Shown here: in pieces, positions 1 to 7,267 of the stretch
Numbering within the stretch: position 1 is the first letter of the stretch
How the letters are laid out: every line of letters begins with the position of its first letter
DNA from: Clostridium sp. SY8519
GTDB taxonomy: Bacteria; Bacillota; Clostridia; Lachnospirales; Lachnospiraceae
NCBI RefSeq assembly: GCF_000270305.1
Contig: NC_015737.1
Coordinates: 739,501 to 803,500 of the forward strand
Direction: 5' to 3'
DNA length: 64,000 bases
The notes under the pieces: generated by a model
What the model was told of the DNA's origin: nothing
What the model saw: only the letters and a program-made list of their open reading frames with translations
Database searches by the model: none
Program-made: the position numbers and the translations under genes

Positions 1-994
1 TCGGGGACAGCAGCAGCAGAATGCCGATGCAGTACCAGATGCCGAAGAGAATCGATGCCTTCTTTGTACCGACCTTCTGATCGACAATTCCCCAGATGAT
101 CGAGCCTACCACGCCGATTACCGCAGCAATGGTAATGATATTCAGGGATGTCTGCAGGCTGTAGTGTTTTACGGTCATGAAGTAACCGGCAAGCTGAGAC
201 ATGATTCCCACGGTTGCCAGGCCGAAGAACCCATAGGCGATTCCAAAGATCCAGGTCTTGGGATTTTTCAGCGCTTCGCCGTATCCAATCTCACTGCTTC
301 CCTCCAGCGCTTTTTCTTCTTTCTGAATCAGCTTGGCGATCTCCGGATCATTGTCCGGATAGCATCCTGCTTTTTCCGGTGTGTCCTTGATAAAGATCGC
401 GGTCAGAATACCAACGATAATAATCACACAGCCCATGATCGTAATTGCCACGGCAATGTTGGAACGGCTGCTGAGCTGATTTAAGATCTGGCTGATCAGC
501 GCGCTGGCCAGATTCATACCGATGGTTGTAAAGCCCATGATGACACCCTTTTTGGTGGGGAACCAGTTGGTGCAGATGGACAGACCCAGGGTCAGGGCAA
601 ATGCATTGATCAGTGCCACCATGGCAACCAGGAACACTGCGTACAGCGCGATGGTCGGGGCGTTGCCGTAGCAGATCGTGGCAGCGCCGGCTGCAAACAT
701 GGTAATGACCATGACACGTTTCAGTCCGAACTTCTTCGCCAGTCCGCCGAAGATTACAACAATGAATAAAGCGATAATCGATGCCGGTGTGGAAATCGAC
801 AGGACCGCGTTGGGATCCCAGCCGCGGTAAGCGGCGATCTGCGGAACGATGATATTCAGTCCGTCTACTGTCATACCGGTCATAAAGAAGAACCATACGA
901 CCTGGTAGATCACTACGGTCCATCCCTTCCGACCGAAGTTGTACATTCCGGTAGAAGGCTTTGTATTTCCAAATGTTGGTGTTTTGTCAGCCAT
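1..994 (-). CDS. MFS transporter, 3' end beyond window
   Basis: Major facilitator superfamily permease in the cytoplasmic membrane, probably importing the substrate of the neighbouring catabolic genes. About 331 residues are visible and the C-terminus lies beyond the left edge. The start at 994 (MADKTPTFGN) follows a GGAGGAG-type ribosome binding site. A first hydrophobic helix near residues 28-50 is followed by further membrane helices, the MFS loop 2-3 pattern (GGLAKKFGLKR, near residue 85) and a central hydrophilic loop near residues 185-220. It resembles the oxalate/formate-antiporter-like group. It lies 40 bp after the cupin gene and is probably cotranscribed with it from the operator-bearing promoter at about 1490. 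The substrate is inferred from context only. Confidence 0.85.
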   Translation of the reverse strand, partial: MADKTPTFGNTKPSTGMYNFGRKGWTVVIYQVVWFFFMTGMTVDGLNIIVPQIAAYRGWDPNAVLSISTPASIIALFIVVIFGGLAKKFGLKRVMVITMFAAGAATICYGNAPTIALYAVFLVAMVALINAFALTLGLSICTNWFPTKKGVIMGFTTIGMNLASALISQILNQLSSRSNIAVAITIMGCVIIIVGILTAIFIKDTPEKAGCYPDNDPEIAKLIQKEEKALEGSSEIGYGEALKNPKTWIFGIAYGFFGLATVGIMSQLAGYFMTVKHYSLQTSLNIITIAAVIGVVGSIIWGIVDQKVGTKKASILFGIWYCIGILLLLSP

Positions 995-1034
995 TATATT
1001 TCTCCTCCTGAATCAGATTCTCCCAAATTCCGAT

Positions 1035-1382
1035 TTACTGTTTTGGCAGCGGGCTCGCAATGACCAGCATCGTTGCCGGATAATTCTGCTTATTCAGAAT
1101 CTGCTTGCCTTCACCTGCCGCAAAATGCATGGATTCATGTTTCTTCAGAACGGTGATCTCCTCCCCGTTCTTATCCATAATGGTCATTTCGCCTTCAAGA
1201 ATGAAATATACCAGTTCTACCGGCGGCTCTACATACTCGGTTCCGCCGCCCGGAAGGAAATGGGACATCCCCAGTGAGAACGCATTGCATCCGTTATCGG
1301 CGCCATGCAGACGAATTGCCCGCATGTCAAAATGTCCCGGCGCGTTATAAGCAAGGGACTTATTCACCTCAACTTTGTTCAT
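1035..1382 (-). CDS. Small cupin-domain protein
   Basis: A 115-residue single-domain cupin. The first cupin motif is recognisable around YFILEGEMTI and the second around MHFAAGEG. The usual metal ligands look replaced: the HxH of motif 1 reads YVEPPVEL and the His of motif 2 reads as Lys/Gln. It may therefore bind a small molecule without metal, or act as an isomerase or accessory protein. It is the first gene of a unit with the MFS transporter, behind a promoter carrying the shared palindromic operator at 1535-1555. The family is clear and the role unknown. Involvement in the same aromatic pathway is inferred from regulation. Confidence 0.8.
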   Translation of the reverse strand: MNKVEVNKSLAYNAPGHFDMRAIRLHGADNGCNAFSLGMSHFLPGGGTEYVEPPVELVYFILEGEMTIMDKNGEEITVLKKHESMHFAAGEGKQILNKQNYPATMLVIASPLPKQ

Positions 1383-1487
1383 TCCGTAAATCTCCTCTCA
1401 ATCTTCGTTAGATCAACCACTTTTTCATCAGAAACGAATACAAGAATGCAAGGCCTTCATAAACACTCATATCTTTTCTTTACAGAT

Positions 1488-1493
1488 ATTCTA
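1488..1493 (-). promoter_or_regulatory. -10 box of cupin/MFS promoter
   Basis: TAGAAT on the minus strand. The upstream -35 is poor, as expected for an activator-dependent promoter. The palindrome 1535-1555 begins 41 nt upstream, so its centre is near -64 of the predicted start. Confidence 0.5.
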
Positions 1494-1534
1494 GCAATAC
1501 GGGTTACCAAACGGAAATGCCGACTGAATCACTG

Positions 1535-1555
1535 GTTATAATCAAAACGCATAAC
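1535..1555. promoter_or_regulatory. Palindromic operator, site 1 (GTTAT-N11-ATAAC)
   Basis: Perfect inverted repeat GTTAT/ATAAC with an 11-bp A-rich centre containing CAAAAC; the outer bases extend it to GGTTAT/ATAACC. The T-N11-A form is typical of LysR-type regulator boxes. The same motif recurs at 4005, 14187 and 16275. Confidence 0.7.
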
Positions 1556-1616
1556 CGTTTCTCCAAATTTTTCAGGTGATATTGTGCATTTTAAACAAAG
1601 CGCTTGCGTATCATCC

Positions 1617-1672
1617 GAAAAAAACAGCGGTATGAACGATGGTTCCGTTCAGACCGCTGTTTCCTATCAGTT
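1617..1672 (-). terminator. Terminator after the thiolase/dehydrogenase unit
   Basis: GC-rich hairpin (AACAGCGGT pairing with ACCGCTGTT, with an inner AACG/CGTT pair) followed on the minus strand by seven T residues. It lies just downstream of the 3-hydroxyacid dehydrogenase stop. Confidence 0.85.
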
Positions 1673-1692
1673 ATTATCTCTTCTCTGTTTTG

Positions 1693-2658
1693 TTACAGTT
1701 TGTGATGCAGTTTCAGGATATCGATGAGCATCTCATCCCGGTATTTGCTGCAGTGCGCATTGTCATGGCCGATATAATCCGGGAAATTCTTCATCATTTC
1801 ATCGACTGATGCCTGGGCGATTTCGCCGTATTCCTTGTTCGGCATATGTTTCCAGTCTGCCATATCTGCCAGCCATTTGTCTCCGCCGTCTCCAAGCATC
1901 TCCATCATGCCTTTCAGTCCGCCCGGATTGCCCAGCTGCATGATCATGTTATGGCCGAAGATGGCCCAGCGGATACCGGGGCCGTATACCAGGGCCTTAT
2001 CCGCGTCTTCCGCGGTGCAGACGCCGCGCATAACCAGGTCAATCATCTCACGGTATACTGCCAGCTGCAGACGGTTGGCAATAAAGCCCGGGCACTCTTT
2101 ATTCAGTACTACTGCTTCCTTGCCGATGGACTGGTAAAAATCTTTGGCCAGCTGCAGATTCTCTTTGGATGTTTTCGGGGAATATGTCATTTCCACCAGC
2201 GGAATCAGATGGGGCGGATTGTAGGGATGACCGCCGACACAGCGTTCCGGATGCACTGCATTTGCCACAATATCAGAGATCAGCAGGCCGGAGGTGCTGC
2301 TGGCATAGATTGCGTCTGCCGGGCAGGCTGCCTCGATCTGGGCCAGTACCGACTGTTTGATCGGCAGACGTTCCGGTCCGTTTTCCTGAATGAACTGTAC
2401 ATCTGCCACTGCCTCTTCCAGTGTCGGATAGGTGGTGACACGATCCAGAATCGCCTGGCGGTCCGCCTCTTCCAGGGCGCCGTTTCCCACCAGTGTATCA
2501 ATATTGCTGTTCATCTTGTCCTTTGCGGCATGCATAACGTCTTCCACCACATCAAACAGATGCACTTCCTTGCCTTTCATGGCAAACAGGAGCGCCCAGC
2601 TCGCGCCGATGACGCCGCATCCGATCACAGCTACTTTTTTAATATCTTTTGCTTCCAT
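1693..2658 (-). CDS. 3-hydroxyacyl-CoA dehydrogenase family, carnitine/gulonate dehydrogenase-like
   Basis: NAD-dependent L-3-hydroxyacid dehydrogenase, 321 residues. The N-terminal Rossmann motif GCGVIG spans residues 13-18. The catalytic dyad is read as His144 in GHPYNPP and Glu156 in IPLVE, and the C-terminal helical domain follows from about residue 190. The GHPYNPPHLIPLVE pattern is that of the lambda-crystallin/L-carnitine dehydrogenase branch, which oxidises free beta-hydroxy acids rather than CoA thioesters. It lies 46 bp downstream of the thiolase and shares its terminator. In the proposed pathway it could oxidise (S)-3-hydroxy-5-oxohexanoate, a step the SDR at 14348 could also perform. 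Family assignment is firm; substrate is inferred. Confidence 0.85.
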   Translation of the reverse strand: MEAKDIKKVAVIGCGVIGASWALLFAMKGKEVHLFDVVEDVMHAAKDKMNSNIDTLVGNGALEEADRQAILDRVTTYPTLEEAVADVQFIQENGPERLPIKQSVLAQIEAACPADAIYASSTSGLLISDIVANAVHPERCVGGHPYNPPHLIPLVEMTYSPKTSKENLQLAKDFYQSIGKEAVVLNKECPGFIANRLQLAVYREMIDLVMRGVCTAEDADKALVYGPGIRWAIFGHNMIMQLGNPGGLKGMMEMLGDGGDKWLADMADWKHMPNKEYGEIAQASVDEMMKNFPDYIGHDNAHCSKYRDEMLIDILKLHHKL

Positions 2659-2704
2659 GCTTCCGATCCTTTCTTTCGTTTTTCAGCCACACGAATTGTA
2701 ACGC

Positions 2705-3871
2705 TTACAGCAGCTCAAAGATACCGGCCGCGCCCATGCCGCCGCCGATGCACATGGTTACCAGCCCGTATCTGCCGTTGTTGTCCTGCAGATAATCCAG
2801 GGCTTTGCAGGTTAAGAACGCGCCTGTGGCGCCCATGGGATGACCCAGTGCCATCGCGCCGCCGTAGGGGTTTACTTTCTTCGGATCCATCTTCAGCTCA
2901 CGGATGCAGGGAATTGCCTGTGCCGCAAATGCCTCATTCAGCTCGATGACATCCATGTCATCAATGGTCAGTCCTGCCCGTTCCAGCGCTTTCGGCACTG
3001 CGTGAATCGGGCCCAGTCCCATCATTGTGGCATCGCAGCCGGACACTGCGAAAGATACCAGCTTCGCGATGGGTTTCGCGCCGCATTTTTCTGCTTTTTC
3101 CTTTTCCATCAGCACCACAAAGGCTGCCGCATCGGAAGTCTGGGAAGAAGTAGCCGCTGTTACTGTGCCGCCTTTTTCCTCCGGAATGAAGCAGGTCTTT
3201 AATGTGGACAGTTTTTCCAGATTCGTTCCCTTCCGGATTCCCTCGTCTTCTGTCACAGTTTTTTCATTGCCGTTTTCATCTTTTACCGTCACCGGGATAA
3301 TGGAAGGCGCCAGCTTGCCTGCTTCCTGGGCTGCTGCTGCCTTGGCATGGGATTCCACTGCCATCTGATCCATTTCTTCCCGTTTGATTCCGTATTTCTT
3401 AACAATGTTCTCAGCAGTAATTCCCATGGCCATATACGCGCCCGGCGCATGCTCATTCAGCCACGGATCCTGATATTCTTCCGGATACGGTTCAAAGGTA
3501 TCGCTCATGTCTTCCACACCGCCGGCAATGATCACATCTCCCTGATTCATGGCGATGGCGTTGTTTCCGGTGGCGATGGCCTGCAGTCCTGAGGAGCAGA
3601 ACCGGTTGATGGTATGCCCTGCCACATTCTCCGGAAGTTCCGCCCGGGCCACTACGCTCTTGGCAATGTTCATGGATGTGGTCTTGTGCTGTACCGCGCA
3701 TCCCATGATTACGTCTTCGATATCCGCCGGATCCAGTCCCTCTACCCGGTCAATCACACCTTTCAGTACCTGCGCGGAATACTCAATGGGATGGGTATCC
3801 TTAAAAGATCCTTTGAATGCTCTGCATACCGCGGAACGGCCATACCCCACAATTACTGCTTCTCTGCTCAT
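2705..3871 (-). CDS. Acetyl-CoA acetyltransferase (thiolase)
   Basis: Thiolase of 388 residues, interconverting acetoacetyl-CoA plus CoA and two acetyl-CoA. The acylated nucleophile Cys92 is in NRFCSSG; the C-terminal His is in GHPMGATGA and the second Cys in MCIGGGMG. The start at 3871 (MSREAVIVGYGRS) is chosen because AGGAGG lies just upstream; the longer reading frame adds 32 unlikely residues. It is divergent from the LysR gene, with the palindromic operator between them. Thiolysis of acetoacetyl-CoA from the BKACE and CoA-transferase steps would be its role in the locus. Confidence 0.93.
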   Translation of the reverse strand: MSREAVIVGYGRSAVCRAFKGSFKDTHPIEYSAQVLKGVIDRVEGLDPADIEDVIMGCAVQHKTTSMNIAKSVVARAELPENVAGHTINRFCSSGLQAIATGNNAIAMNQGDVIIAGGVEDMSDTFEPYPEEYQDPWLNEHAPGAYMAMGITAENIVKKYGIKREEMDQMAVESHAKAAAAQEAGKLAPSIIPVTVKDENGNEKTVTEDEGIRKGTNLEKLSTLKTCFIPEEKGGTVTAATSSQTSDAAAFVVLMEKEKAEKCGAKPIAKLVSFAVSGCDATMMGLGPIHAVPKALERAGLTIDDMDVIELNEAFAAQAIPCIRELKMDPKKVNPYGGAMALGHPMGATGAFLTCKALDYLQDNNGRYGLVTMCIGGGMGAAGIFELL

Positions 3872-3957
3872 AAAAAAAGCTCCTCCTTCTATCTTCTCTT
3901 TATGAATCATTGATCTGCAAATACGGATCGTAGTTACAGAAAGTTTTTCTATAATGA

Positions 3958-3963
3958 ATCCTA
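3958..3963 (-). promoter_or_regulatory. -10 box of thiolase promoter
   Basis: TAGGAT on the minus strand. The operator at 4005 begins 41 nt upstream, the same spacing as at the cupin promoter. Confidence 0.5.
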
Positions 3964-4004
3964 TCACACCCCATTTTTTTGTTGAAATACTCCTTCCACG
4001 GGCT

Positions 4005-4025
4005 GTTATACCAAAACAGCATAAC
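4005..4025. promoter_or_regulatory. Palindromic operator, site 2, divergent thiolase/LysR region
   Basis: GTTAT-N11-ATAAC with centre ACCAAAACAGC. It lies between the divergent -10 boxes of the thiolase (3958-3963) and the LysR gene (TATAAT at 4062-4067), a classic place for a LysR regulator to act on its target and on itself. Confidence 0.75.
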
Positions 4026-4061
4026 AGATCCCTTCGATTAGAACTCTGTATGTTTCTGTGC

Positions 4062-4067
4062 TATAAT
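4062..4067 (+). promoter_or_regulatory. -10 box of LysR gene
   Basis: Perfect TATAAT on the plus strand with a weak -35, 36 nt downstream of the operator and about 67 nt before the LysR start codon. Confidence 0.5.
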
Positions 4068-4134
4068 AAGTCATTGTGAAAGAATGAACGAAAGTGTCTG
4101 CGACAGACCGAACAAAAGTTGGAGGAATCACTTT

Positions 4135-5064
4135 ATGGATGTTAATCGACTAAAGGAGTTTATCGTTCTGGCCGACTGTCTGAATTACAGCAAGGCAGCC
4201 AACCAGCTTTACCTGACTCAGCCGGTTTTAAGCAGGCATATTCACGACCTGGAAGAGACGTTCGGCGCCCAGCTGTTCGTCCGGGACACACACAAAGTGG
4301 AGCTGACCGACATCGGCAGGCTTGCGGCCGACGAGCTCAGCAATGTAGTCAGTGCCTACGACGCTGCCATCCACAAGATCAAACAGGCCAGCGCTACCGC
4401 CAACGGCTCCATCCGGGTAGGGTTCCTCGGTCAGGCAGTGAAGCCTTTCATCACACAGTTTACCCATTATTTCAAAGACCGGCATCCCCTGATAAAAACG
4501 GACTATCTGGCTTCCAACCTGGATCTGCTGATCGACGCAGTCAATAATGATGAGCTGGATCTGGCCTTTATCACACACCTGGATACCACGATGTTCAAAA
4601 ATCTGGCCTACCGGCATGTGATGGATGACAAGCTCTGTGTCATCGTTCCCGTAGCCCACCGGCTCTACAACCGGGACAGCGTCTCCATCCGGGACCTGGA
4701 CAACGAGCCCATGATCGCCTTCAACCCGGAGACCAATCCCCATACGGCGCTGTTTCACGAAAAACTGTTCAAAAAATTCAACTCCAGGCTGAATGTGGTG
4801 CACACGGTCAGCAATGTGGACTCCGGTCTGTTTTACACCAGTGTAGGATCCGGCTGTTTCATCATTCCCCGGCACCTGTCCGACCTGGCCAATGATATCC
4901 GTGTGATTCCCATCAGTGATCCGGATGCTGTGATTTCCCTGCATCTGATCTGGAAGAAAAGCAACACCAAGGATACGCTCCACCTCTTCATCAATGAATT
5001 TACCACCTTTTTCCGGGAGCAGGGAGAAGACCTGGCGGAACAGGCGGAAGCGTCATCCCTGTAA
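4135..5064 (+). CDS. LysR-family transcriptional regulator
   Basis: LysR-type regulator of 309 residues. The winged helix-turn-helix covers residues 1-60 (MDVNRLKEFIVLADCLNYSK, then a helix pair near AANQLYLTQPVLSRHIHDLE), and a periplasmic-binding-protein-like effector domain follows from about residue 90. The start at 4135 follows TGGAGGAA; the longer frame from 4084 lacks a ribosome binding site. It is divergent from the thiolase across a palindromic operator repeated in front of three other units, so it is the best candidate activator of the whole locus, sensing the substrate or an intermediate. A long hairpin follows the gene. Confidence 0.92.
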   Translation: MDVNRLKEFIVLADCLNYSKAANQLYLTQPVLSRHIHDLEETFGAQLFVRDTHKVELTDIGRLAADELSNVVSAYDAAIHKIKQASATANGSIRVGFLGQAVKPFITQFTHYFKDRHPLIKTDYLASNLDLLIDAVNNDELDLAFITHLDTTMFKNLAYRHVMDDKLCVIVPVAHRLYNRDSVSIRDLDNEPMIAFNPETNPHTALFHEKLFKKFNSRLNVVHTVSNVDSGLFYTSVGSGCFIIPRHLSDLANDIRVIPISDPDAVISLHLIWKKSNTKDTLHLFINEFTTFFREQGEDLAEQAEASSL

Positions 5065-5074
5065 CAAAAGAACA

Positions 5075-5179
5075 AACCGCCGGCTGCGGCAGAAGGAACT
5101 TCCGGGTACCCGTTTTACTGAGTTTTCAGTATATAAAGGGGCCCGGCAGATGCTCCTTTGCGGCAGCCGGCGGTTTTTT
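5075..5179 (+). terminator. Long-loop terminator after LysR gene
   Basis: AAACCGCCGGCTGC (about 5075) pairs with GCAGCCGGCGGTTTTTT (5163-5179) across a loop of some 75 nt. The T-tract follows on the plus strand and an A-run precedes it, so it could also stop the convergent flavoprotein transcript. Confidence 0.65.
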
Positions 5180-5213
5180 ACTGACCTGTTATGGTTTTTC
5201 TCTTTTTTCCGGT

Positions 5214-6782
5214 TTACTCTTCCGGATCGATAAATTCATCGGAATCCATATAGGCCACGGCCTCCATGCCGGCGATTCGTCCGGAGTTAATCGCGTAGGA
5301 CATGGTGGAACCCGGATTGTAGAAGCAGTAAGAGTCCGCGAATACGGTAGCGGTATCATTGCCGCAGGCATACAGCCCCGGAATCGGATCGAAGTCATCC
5401 TTCAGCACTTCCATATTTTCATTGACTTCCAGGCCGCCCAGGGAACCGTAGCCGGACGGAAAATGCCGCGCCACATAATACGGTGCTTTCAGGAGCGGTT
5501 TCAGGAACCGGTGATCCTTGGTAAATTCCCAGTCATAGCCCCGCTGGGAGCCGTTGCACATTTGATTGTATTCCTCAATGGTCTTTACCAGGTTTTTGTA
5601 ATTGATTCCTGTGGTTTCACACAGCTCTTCTATAGTGTCAAATTTCCAGAAGTTCGTCTGTCCGGATTCCTGGTCATCCATTCCTTCGTGAAGAGCCGCC
5701 AGACCGGTGGCTTCAATCCCCTTGTGGTTCAGATACAGATCCAGCTCCTCGTCCCACTTGTCCATGGTTTTGATCCCGTGATGGTACGTGATATAATCCA
5801 GCCCGTGGGCTTTGTAATAATCCACGATCGTGGAATCGATAATGGTGAATCCGGTATGCCCCTTCTGCTGCAGCAGGGCGTTGCCGGTATAGGTGGTGTT
5901 GTCCATAATCTCTTCATTGATGAACCGCTTGCCCTGCAGGTTCACCATCAGGTTCGGCTGCCGCATGGTCTCTGAGAGGGTTTTGAATATGTCTGTCGTA
6001 CCCGGCGTATTATAAGTAACCTCCATATTGATCTTCGCCTGTTTCGCGCCGATCTTCCAGGCCATATTCAGGCCATCGCCGTCGATTCCTGGAATACGGA
6101 AGGTAAACATATCCTTGCCCCATTTCCATCCCATATACTTGTAGATCATATCCACATTGTTCCCAATGCCGCCAGTCGCCACAATGACCGCGTTGCAGAG
6201 GCATTCGATTTCCTCTCCGTTCTCATCCACCGCACGGACGCCGCGCACCTGTCCTTTGGATCCGACTAAAATCTCTTTGACCGGTGTATTGAAATAGATT
6301 TCCGCGCCGATTTCACCGGCATATTCTGTCAGGATCCGGTTCATAATGGAGGCGGAGCGCTCCGAGGGTTTATTGGATCCCGGCGCCTTTACCATATGCT
6401 GGGTGCAGTGGGAATTTTTGAAATATTTGTATACACCGAGGAACTCCACCCCTTTGTCCTGCAGCCATGTAATGGTATCCGCGGACTGTTCAAACCAGCG
6501 GCGCACCAGCCGGGCGTTGGAACGCCAGTGGACATATTCCATGAAGAAACGGAAGGCGTCATCCTTGGTAAAATCATTGACCATCGCCTCTTTCTGCAGC
6601 TGTGACTCAAAGGCCAGCATGGCCATACCCATATTGGCCGCCCCGCCGCTTGTGCCTGATTTTTCAAAAGCTACCGCCACACCGCCTCCGGTGGCGTTTA
6701 AGGATTCCTGGGCCTGTGTCACGGCCGCCAGCCCTGACATGCCGCAGGCGATTACTGCTACATCTGCTTCCATCTGTTTCAT
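5214..6782 (-). CDS. FAD-dependent oxidoreductase, fumarate reductase/flavocytochrome c type
   Basis: Flavoprotein of 522 residues in the FAD_binding_2 family (fumarate reductase, 3-ketosteroid dehydrogenase, urocanate reductase group). An N-terminal FAD-binding Rossmann segment, a capping domain around residues 240-400, and the C-terminal FAD contact GLYACGND are visible. The dinucleotide motif reads ACGMSG, with Ala in place of the first Gly. The start at 6782 follows AAGGAGG and its ATG overlaps the TGA of the upstream gene (ATGA). As the terminal part of a three-gene unit with NuoG/GltD-like and NuoF-like proteins it probably reduces or oxidises a C=C bond of a pathway metabolite with electrons from NAD(P)H or ferredoxin. 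No heme or FMN-attachment motif was seen. Confidence 0.82.
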   Translation of the reverse strand: MKQMEADVAVIACGMSGLAAVTQAQESLNATGGGVAVAFEKSGTSGGAANMGMAMLAFESQLQKEAMVNDFTKDDAFRFFMEYVHWRSNARLVRRWFEQSADTITWLQDKGVEFLGVYKYFKNSHCTQHMVKAPGSNKPSERSASIMNRILTEYAGEIGAEIYFNTPVKEILVGSKGQVRGVRAVDENGEEIECLCNAVIVATGGIGNNVDMIYKYMGWKWGKDMFTFRIPGIDGDGLNMAWKIGAKQAKINMEVTYNTPGTTDIFKTLSETMRQPNLMVNLQGKRFINEEIMDNTTYTGNALLQQKGHTGFTIIDSTIVDYYKAHGLDYITYHHGIKTMDKWDEELDLYLNHKGIEATGLAALHEGMDDQESGQTNFWKFDTIEELCETTGINYKNLVKTIEEYNQMCNGSQRGYDWEFTKDHRFLKPLLKAPYYVARHFPSGYGSLGGLEVNENMEVLKDDFDPIPGLYACGNDTATVFADSYCFYNPGSTMSYAINSGRIAGMEAVAYMDSDEFIDPEE

Positions 6783-7267
6783 GCGTTTGTCCTCCTTCTG
6801 CGTCTTCTTACACCGCCTTCCGGTACTGCCACAGCCGGTGTTTCTTTGATACACCCCTGGCATACCCGGTAGTTACATTTTTTTCTTGTTACATGCATGC
6901 GCCAGTCTTCCGGATGCTTTTTCAGCAGTGCCAGAATCTCCCGAGCCGCGTTTTCCGATAATACGCAGTCCGCGCATGTCCCGATGACCTGCAGCAGTTC
7001 CTCCAGCATCGGCAGATCATCCGAAGAGCCTGCGCCGTTTGCGATATCCCGCAGGATCAGCAGAATCTGCCGCATACCGTCCCTGCACATCACACCCTTG
7101 CCGCATCCGGCTTCCACGGTCCGTTCCGCGATCTGCCGCGCCAGATCCACCGGACAGATTCCCGTACCCTGCGCGGCTCCCGGCTCCGCCGTCTGCCGGC
7201 CGGCTGCACCGGCCTGGGCCAGCAGGTCCTGGAGCACAGCATCGCTTTGATTGCAGATTTTATCCAC
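6779..7267 (-). CDS. NuoF C-terminal-like iron-sulfur protein
   Basis: A 162-residue protein resembling only the C-terminal [4Fe-4S]-binding helical domain of NADH dehydrogenase subunit F (NADH_4Fe-4S). The canonical CGxCxPCR signature reads CGKGVMCRDG (Cys55 and Cys61, middle Cys replaced by Gly58), and a CxxC pair (Cys98, Cys101) sits where the fourth ligand is expected. Three further Cys lie near the C-terminus (CNYRVCQGC). A GTG start at 7267, preceded by GGAGG, lies inside the end of the upstream gene, and its stop overlaps the next start. It probably bridges electrons between the NuoG/GltD-like protein and the flavoprotein. The FMN/NADH half of NuoF is absent. Confidence 0.7.
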   Translation of the reverse strand: MDKICNQSDAVLQDLLAQAGAAGRQTAEPGAAQGTGICPVDLARQIAERTVEAGCGKGVMCRDGMRQILLILRDIANGAGSSDDLPMLEELLQVIGTCADCVLSENAAREILALLKKHPEDWRMHVTRKKCNYRVCQGCIKETPAVAVPEGGVRRRRRRTNA

